From an uncultured Desulfobulbaceae bacterium (GTDB lineage Bacteria; Desulfobacterota; Desulfobulbia; Desulfobulbales; Desulfocapsaceae): a DNA stretch of 33,008 nucleotides. Shown here in pieces: positions 32,759 to 33,008 of this stretch. Where the stretch lies: positions 1-33,008 of the forward strand of contig CALENA010000026.1 in assembly GCA_937910875.1 (NCBI GenBank), read 5' to 3'. The position numbers and the translations under genes were made by a program. Under the pieces are notes generated by a model, which was not told the origin of the DNA, did no database searches, and saw only the letters and a program-made list of their open reading frames with translations. Position 1 is the first letter of the stretch. Each line of letters starts with the position of its first letter.

Positions 32759-33008
32759 GGGGGCCTTGATGGGTGAGGTGTGGTGAGGCTGATACGTTTG
32801 TCTTTCAGGAAACAGAGAAGAGCACATTAGACTACACTAGAGTATGCCTGATCGGCAACCAGTTTCCCTGCCCTGAGGAGTCCTGGCCCGATGATCAATT
32901 AAATTGATGGTCAATGTGAATAAAAATCGTGATACTTTTCTGAATAAAATGATTAACTAGTGTCTGTCCATAAATGAGCAATTTTGGTCAAGATCAAGGC
33001 ATGCGAAA
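32759..33008. other. Right-end non-coding DNA
   Basis: This 250-base stretch upstream of the selenoprotein gene has no supported gene. ATCAATT-A-AATTGAT at about 32893-32907 is a small palindrome. From 32958 the sequence resembles the start of the palindromic element at 9386. Confidence 0.4.
32958..33008 (+). repeat. Possible truncated relative of the 9386 element
   Basis: The sequence begins CTAGTGTC (32957-32964), the same eight bases that open the element at 9383-9390, followed at similar distance by AAATG and GCA. The other half lies outside the window. Similarity beyond the end is weak. Confidence 0.35.

Noticed and set aside
1-33008. CRISPR arrays, rRNA, tRNA, prophage or transposase genes
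   Set aside because: No regularly spaced direct repeats, RNA-gene signatures or transposase/integrase motifs were seen on either strand.

Overview
The window looks like a chromosomal segment of an anaerobic Desulfobacterota bacterium (former Deltaproteobacteria), most plausibly Desulfobulbales-like. This is an inference from gene content and order, not from a marker gene. Supporting signs are a rpmF-plsX-fabH…fabG-acpP-fabF-rpiB-glyA-nrdR-ribD block, an EtfA with an N-terminal 2x[4Fe-4S] ferredoxin domain, a PxxKW cysteine-rich protein, a Rieske/cytochrome b pair, and a probable selenoprotein. No rRNA, tRNA, CRISPR array, prophage or transposase gene was found. Nearly all genes are housekeeping genes; the unusual content is in the intergenic DNA and at the right end.

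Layout. (1) 155-1218: mlaC (outer-membrane lipid transport) overlapping a cyclic-nucleotide-binding-domain gene. (2) 1479-9341: a fatty-acid/phospholipid synthesis cluster, rpmF-plsX-fabH-acd-etfB-etfA-fabG-acpP-fabF. An acyl-CoA dehydrogenase and both ETF subunits lie where fabD (and often an enoyl-ACP reductase gene) would be expected. (3) 9386-9545: a 160-bp palindromic MITE-like element. (4) 9568-13279: rpiB, glyA, nrdR, ribD. (5) 13316-16323, minus strand: an orphan ParB-like protein, ihfA and an orphan pilC/gspF. (6) 16806-17054: the PxxKW protein, ending in a strong bidirectional terminator shared with convergent ugd. (7) 18663-20208, minus: tatD-yggS. (8) 20580-23983, minus: a tight asd-rsmD-coaD-Rieske-cytochrome b operon. 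(9) 24515-24967: a YhcH/YjgK/YiaL protein. (10) 25045-29325, minus: ilvB-ilvH-psd-pssA, facing away from leuA (29949-31631, plus), which has a leucine-rich leader peptide and an attenuator. (11) 31668-32758, minus: a small selenocysteine-type UxxC thioredoxin-fold protein overlapping a CaCA-family cation exchanger.

How the genes work together. The fab cluster builds acyl chains on AcpP; PlsX passes acyl groups to phospholipid synthesis, and PssA/Psd make phosphatidylserine and then phosphatidylethanolamine. MlaC moves phospholipid between the membranes. IlvB/IlvH and LeuA feed valine/leucine synthesis, and Asd feeds the aspartate family. Cytochrome b plus Rieske are the core of a quinol-oxidising complex.

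Main points for a second look: the in-frame UGA at 32726-32728 followed by a bacterial-type SECIS hairpin; the acd-etfBA insertion in the fab operon; the leuA attenuator; and several palindromic repeats, including a three-copy dispersed family (15029-15109, 18528-18617, 20286-20335). All function calls come from reading motifs by eye; no database search was possible.
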